Shown: piece by piece, positions 31,288 to 33,693 of the stretch | How positions within the stretch are numbered: the stretch's first letter is position 1 | Layout of the letters: the number at the start of each line of letters is the position of its first letter | NCBI GenBank assembly: GCA_025451395.1 | Contig: JANWKM010000073.1 | Span: forward strand, 1 to 33,693 | Direction: 5' to 3' | From: Ilumatobacteraceae bacterium | GTDB taxonomy: Bacteria > Actinomycetota > Acidimicrobiia > Acidimicrobiales > Ilumatobacteraceae | DNA: 33,693 bases | Notes under the pieces: model-generated | What the model was told of the DNA's origin: nothing | Database searches by the model: none | Seen by the model: the letters and a program-made list of their open reading frames with translations, nothing else | Position numbers and translations under genes: made by a program

Positions 31288-31311
31288 GATCTACAGCTCT
31301 ACTGCTCTACA
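31288..31311. repeat. Three tandem octamers before the Fe-S protein start
   Basis: On the minus strand three copies of WGTAGAKC (TGTAGAGC, AGTAGAGC, TGTAGATC) follow one another. The first contains the rubrerythrin stop TAG (31307-31309); the third ends 2 nt before the CTG start of the Fe-S protein. No Shine-Dalgarno sequence is seen in this stretch. Slippage could change the gap by 8 bp. Confidence 0.65.
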
Positions 31312-31720
31312 GCGCTTCGAGTCCCTGGCCGAAGCGACCGGCGTGGCTCTTCTCGGCGCGGGCAAGCGTCTCGAACCAATCGGCGATCTCGGATAGACCT
31401 TCTTCGCGTGCTGTCTTCGCGAACCCGGGGTACATCTGTGTGTACTCGTAGGTCTCGCCAGCAATCGCTGACTTGTAATTGTCGGACGTGTCGCCGATCG
31501 GTTCGCCGGTAGCGGGGTCGCCGACCTGTGCGAGGTACTCGAGGTGACCGTGCGCATGCCCGGTCTCGCCTTCGGCGACCGAGCGGAACAGCGCTGCCGC
31601 GTCGGGGTAACCCTCGACATCGGCCTTCTGTGCGAACCACATGTAGCGACGGTTGGCCTGGCTCTCGCCGGCGAACGCCTCTTTCAGGTTGTCGTGAGTC
31701 TTGCTGCCTTTGAGGCTCAT
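31307..31720 (-). CDS. Rubrerythrin (diiron domain only)
   Basis: A 137-residue ferritin-like diiron protein. It starts [34 protein letters not shown], the typical rubrerythrin opening with Glu ligands, and carries a second [11 protein letters not shown] helix, a third [22 protein letters not shown] and a fourth [12 protein letters not shown]. No CxxC pair follows, so the C-terminal rubredoxin domain of classical rubrerythrin is missing. Rubrerythrins reduce hydrogen peroxide to water; without rubredoxin, electrons must come from another protein, and the Fe-S protein next door is an obvious candidate (inference). Its ATG overlaps the regulator's stop (ATGA), coupling the two. Confidence 0.92.
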   Translation of the reverse strand: MSLKGSKTHDNLKEAFAGESQANRRYMWFAQKADVEGYPDAAALFRSVAEGETGHAHGHLEYLAQVGDPATGEPIGDTSDNYKSAIAGETYEYTQMYPGFAKTAREEGLSEIADWFETLARAEKSHAGRFGQGLEAL

Positions 31721-32205
31721 TTGTTTGCTCCCTTGTTACTGGATGGTTTGGTTATTGATCTCTTGTTGGATTGTTTCTGTGTTCGTGTTGTCTTGGATAG
31801 ACAGGCAGCGCAAAGCCCGCTGAATACGATGCGCGCCCGCTCCGTTTGAAAACCGTCGAGGTTACGCACGCGTAACCGATCGAGATCGTCGACGTACACA
31901 TCGTGCAGCTCGCCGCAACGATCGCATTGCGCGTGATGGTGTTCGGTGACGTTCGGATCGAAGCGCGTCGAGCCGCCGGCCGACTGCACCATCTGCAACT
32001 CGCCCATCGCGGCCAAGTCGTTCAGCGTCTGGTACACGGTGCGCAGCGAGATGCCAGGCATCATCTTGCTCGCCGTAGCAAAAAGCGCTTCGACGGTCGG
32101 ATGTGTCTCGTTGTCGTGCAGCAGCGTGAACAGCAGTTGCCGCTGCGGCGTGACCTTCAGCCCGCGGGCTCGGAACACTCGGGTCAGTTCAGCTGGGGCG
32201 AGCAC
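31717..32205 (-). CDS. perR: PerR-like Fur-family regulator
   Basis: A 162-residue Fur-superfamily regulator: LTRVFRARGLKVTPQRQLLFTLLH, winged helix with ISLRTVYQTLNDLAAMGE, then a dimerisation domain. Zinc site: Cys94-x2-Cys97 and Cys132-x2-Cys135. The regulatory metal ligands His35, Asp83, His89, His91 and Asp102 align with His37, Asp85, His91, His93 and Asp104 of Bacillus PerR; the Asp at the last position (Glu in Fur) is the mark of peroxide-sensing PerR. A role as peroxide repressor of the following rubrerythrin fits. GTG 32205 has TAGAGT 7 nt upstream and a -35-like TTGCAA, 18 nt further, so it is leaderless. A Lys/Ser/Asn-rich tail closes the protein. Confidence 0.88.
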   Translation of the reverse strand: MLAPAELTRVFRARGLKVTPQRQLLFTLLHDNETHPTVEALFATASKMMPGISLRTVYQTLNDLAAMGELQMVQSAGGSTRFDPNVTEHHHAQCDRCGELHDVYVDDLDRLRVRNLDGFQTERARIVFSGLCAACLSKTTRTQKQSNKRSITKPSSNKGANK

Positions 32206-32256
32206 GTCCAGGACTCTACTCGCAGCGATGGCTAATTTGCAAGCGGTGCAGATTAG
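32206..32256 (-). promoter_or_regulatory. perR promoter with 25-bp palindromic operator
   Basis: The palindrome spans 32232-32256, with arms CTAAT-x-TGCA and TGCA-x-ATTAG around a 5-bp centre; nine of ten arm positions pair. Its left arm holds the -35-like TTGCAA (32237-32242) of perR, 18 nt from the -10 TAGAGT (complement of 32213-32218), and GTG 32205 lies 7 nt further. Repression by the Fur-family protein itself is the natural reading. The site is also 54 bp upstream of the glpD ATG, so it might affect that gene. Confidence 0.75.
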
Positions 32257-32293
32257 GTGGGACGACCGACCGATGGCTACCAACGGGCCGGAC

Positions 32294-32299
32294 TAATAG
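32294..32299 (+). promoter_or_regulatory. Possible -10 box of glpD
   Basis: TAATAG lies 10 nt before the glpD ATG at 32310, close to leaderless. No clear -35 is visible at 17 nt. Confidence 0.4.
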
Positions 32300-32309
32300 G
32301 CTGCCCGTA

Positions 32310-33693
32310 ATGCCCGCGGCCCAAACCCACACCGGTTTCGATCGACGCGAGATGCTCCTGCGACTGGAAGACGAGACGTTCGACGTGCTCGTGATCGGCG
32401 GCGGTATCACCGGCGTCGGGGCCGCGCTCGATGCTGCCAGCCGAGGGCTGCGGACGGCACTTGTGGAGCGCGACGACTTTGCTTCGGGCACCTCCTCGAA
32501 GAGTTCGAAGTTGGTGCACGGCGGGTTGCGCTACCTACAGGACGACCCCCGGCTTGTGTATCAAGCCCTCCGCGAGCGCAAGCGGCTGCGCAGCAATGCC
32601 CCTCACCTCGTGAAGGTGTTGCCATTCCTGCTGCCGGTGCTGACCAAGGATGGCGTCGTCTCGCGCAAGATCGCCCGTGCCTTGGGATCAGCGATGTGGA
32701 TGTACGACCTCACCGGCGGTTGGCGCATTGGCAAGTTTCATAAGCGCCTGCGCAAGGGTGCGGCGCTCGCTCACATGCCAACGATGCCGAAGGATCGTCT
32801 GGCCTCTGCATACCTGTATTACGACGCCACGGCCGACGATGCCCGCCTCGTCGTCACAATCGCGCGTACGGCTGCGGCGCACGGTGCTGCGATCGCTAAC
32901 CGATGCAATGTCGTCGAGTTGACGAAGACTTCGGGTCACGTTGACGGTGCGGTTGTCGAAGCGGACGGTCGTCGCTTCGCGGTGCGCGCCAGTGTCGTCG
33001 TCAACGCCGCGGGTGTGTGGTCCGACGACGTGCGAGCGCTCGACGAGACGACTCACCCGGATTCCATTCGCCCGGCGAAGGGTGTTCACATCACCGTGCC
33101 ATGGGAGAAGGTGCGCAACGACGTTGGAGTCGTCATTCCGGTGCCCAAGGACAAGCGCAATTTGTTCGTGGTGCCGTGGATTGCACATGGCGATGGCACG
33201 TTCGAACACACTTACATCGGCACCACCGACACCGACTACGACGGCCCACTGATCGATCCCCAATGCACCAAGGAAGACATCGACTACATGTTGCGGGCGG
33301 TGAACGCAAGTGTCACGACGGGTATCACCGAAGCCGACATCACCGGCGTGTGGGCGGGTCTGCGCCCGTTGGTGAAAGCTGCGTCGTCGGGACGCACGGC
33401 CGACCTTTCCCGCCACCACAAAGTACGAGTGAGCCCCAGCGGTGTGGTCAGCGTCACCGGCGGCAAACTGACGACCTATCGGGTGATGGCGCAAGACGCG
33501 ATCGACAAGGCGGTCGAGCGATTGGGTATGCGGGCACGTTGTCGCACACGCAACCTGCCGTTGCTGGGCGCGGTCGGGTACACCGACCAACCGGTGGGCA
33601 CTCCGCCCGCACACCTCGCCGACCGCTATGGGGGATTCGCCGTTGAAGTCGCAGCGCTGATATTCGGCGACGCCTCGCTCGGCGATGCGTTAG
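32310..33693 (+). CDS. glpD: Glycerol-3-phosphate dehydrogenase (N-terminal ~461 residues, cut by window edge)
   Basis: The plus strand is open from ATG 32310 to the end of the window with no stop, and encodes an FAD-dependent glycerol-3-phosphate dehydrogenase. The Rossmann FAD-binding site FDVLVIGGGITGVGAALDAASRGL is followed by VERDDFASGTSSKSSKLVHGGLRYL, the family signature. Further on are YYDATADDARLV, VVNAAGVWSD, PAKGVHI, NLFVVPW, and GVWAGLRPLV, then VSVTGGKLTTYR near residue 390. The enzyme takes electrons from glycerol-3-phosphate to the quinone pool, giving dihydroxyacetone phosphate; glpK upstream supplies its substrate. The C-terminal end is outside the window. Confidence 0.94.
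   Translation, partial: MPAAQTHTGFDRREMLLRLEDETFDVLVIGGGITGVGAALDAASRGLRTALVERDDFASGTSSKSSKLVHGGLRYLQDDPRLVYQALRERKRLRSNAPHLVKVLPFLLPVLTKDGVVSRKIARALGSAMWMYDLTGGWRIGKFHKRLRKGAALAHMPTMPKDRLASAYLYYDATADDARLVVTIARTAAAHGAAIANRCNVVELTKTSGHVDGAVVEADGRRFAVRASVVVNAAGVWSDDVRALDETTHPDSIRPAKGVHITVPWEKVRNDVGVVIPVPKDKRNLFVVPWIAHGDGTFEHTYIGTTDTDYDGPLIDPQCTKEDIDYMLRAVNASVTTGITEADITGVWAGLRPLVKAASSGRTADLSRHHKVRVSPSGVVSVTGGKLTTYRVMAQDAIDKAVERLGMRARCRTRNLPLLGAVGYTDQPVGTPPAHLADRYGGFAVEVAALIFGDASLGDAL

Noticed and set aside
1-33693. tRNA, rRNA, CRISPR, prophage or insertion sequence
   Set aside because: Intergenic gaps are short and no cloverleaf, regular direct-repeat array, integrase or transposase was seen; a tool search could still find small RNAs.

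Overview
The window is GC-rich, densely packed actinobacterial chromosome. A WhiB-family regulator, an MtrA/MtrB-like two-component pair followed by a GerMN lipoprotein, a PimB-like mannosyltransferase, a polyprenol-phosphate-mannose-type glycosyltransferase, DUF3040, and many GTG/TTG starts with -10 boxes (TANNNT) only 6-8 nt upstream (leaderless promoters) all point to Actinomycetota. The gene content fits an Acidimicrobiia/Ilumatobacter-like member best; that placement is inference. No rRNA, tRNA, CRISPR, prophage or insertion sequence is visible. No stretch over 300 bases lacks a gene.

Layout. 1-3100 (minus): a run of ROK-family protein, acyl-CoA dehydrogenase, a small conserved protein, an HNH nuclease, and a lipoate-ligase-like gene cut by the left edge. 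3164-7571 (plus): MoxR ATPase, DUF58 and transglutaminase-like membrane protein, stop/start coupled. 7594-11025 (minus): DUF3040, Nudix plus DNA polymerase IV, and a reduced iron-uptake pair (EfeU permease plus cupredoxin lipoprotein) with a DtxR/IdeR-like iron box at its start. 11026-11202 holds a nested palindrome. 11203-13088: glycosyltransferase (minus) divergent from a small membrane protein and an inositol-phosphatase-family enzyme. 13132-15910 (plus): response regulator, sensor kinase and GerMN lipoprotein, tightly coupled. 15907-19985: phosphofructokinase (minus), then membrane protein, glycerol kinase, a DUF1989 protein and inorganic pyrophosphatase (plus). 20003-24254 (minus): ROK glucokinase, SRPBCC protein, membrane protein, PimB-like glycosyltransferase, epoxyqueuosine reductase and a small Cys-pair protein. 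24303-27099: NYN nuclease (minus) divergent from a DEDD exonuclease/UvrC-like fusion (plus), with SOS-type boxes between them. 27074-29269 (minus): homoserine kinase, anthranilate phosphoribosyltransferase, WhiB. 29381-32205 (minus): PerR-like regulator, rubrerythrin, two-[4Fe-4S] CCG-domain protein and DUF3501. 32310 to the end (plus): glycerol-3-phosphate dehydrogenase, cut by the right edge.

How the genes work together. Glycerol kinase and glycerol-3-phosphate dehydrogenase would feed glycerol into glycolysis alongside phosphofructokinase and glucokinase. The two mannosyl-type glycosyltransferases and the inositol-phosphatase-family protein fit phosphatidylinositol-mannoside-type envelope synthesis. 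The most system-like locus is the PerR-rubrerythrin-FeS-DUF3501 operon: it has a near-perfect 25-bp palindrome over its -35, a rubrerythrin lacking rubredoxin, a CTG-initiated Fe-S protein, and a protein of unknown function. The second is the LexA-type control of the exonuclease-UvrC-like fusion.
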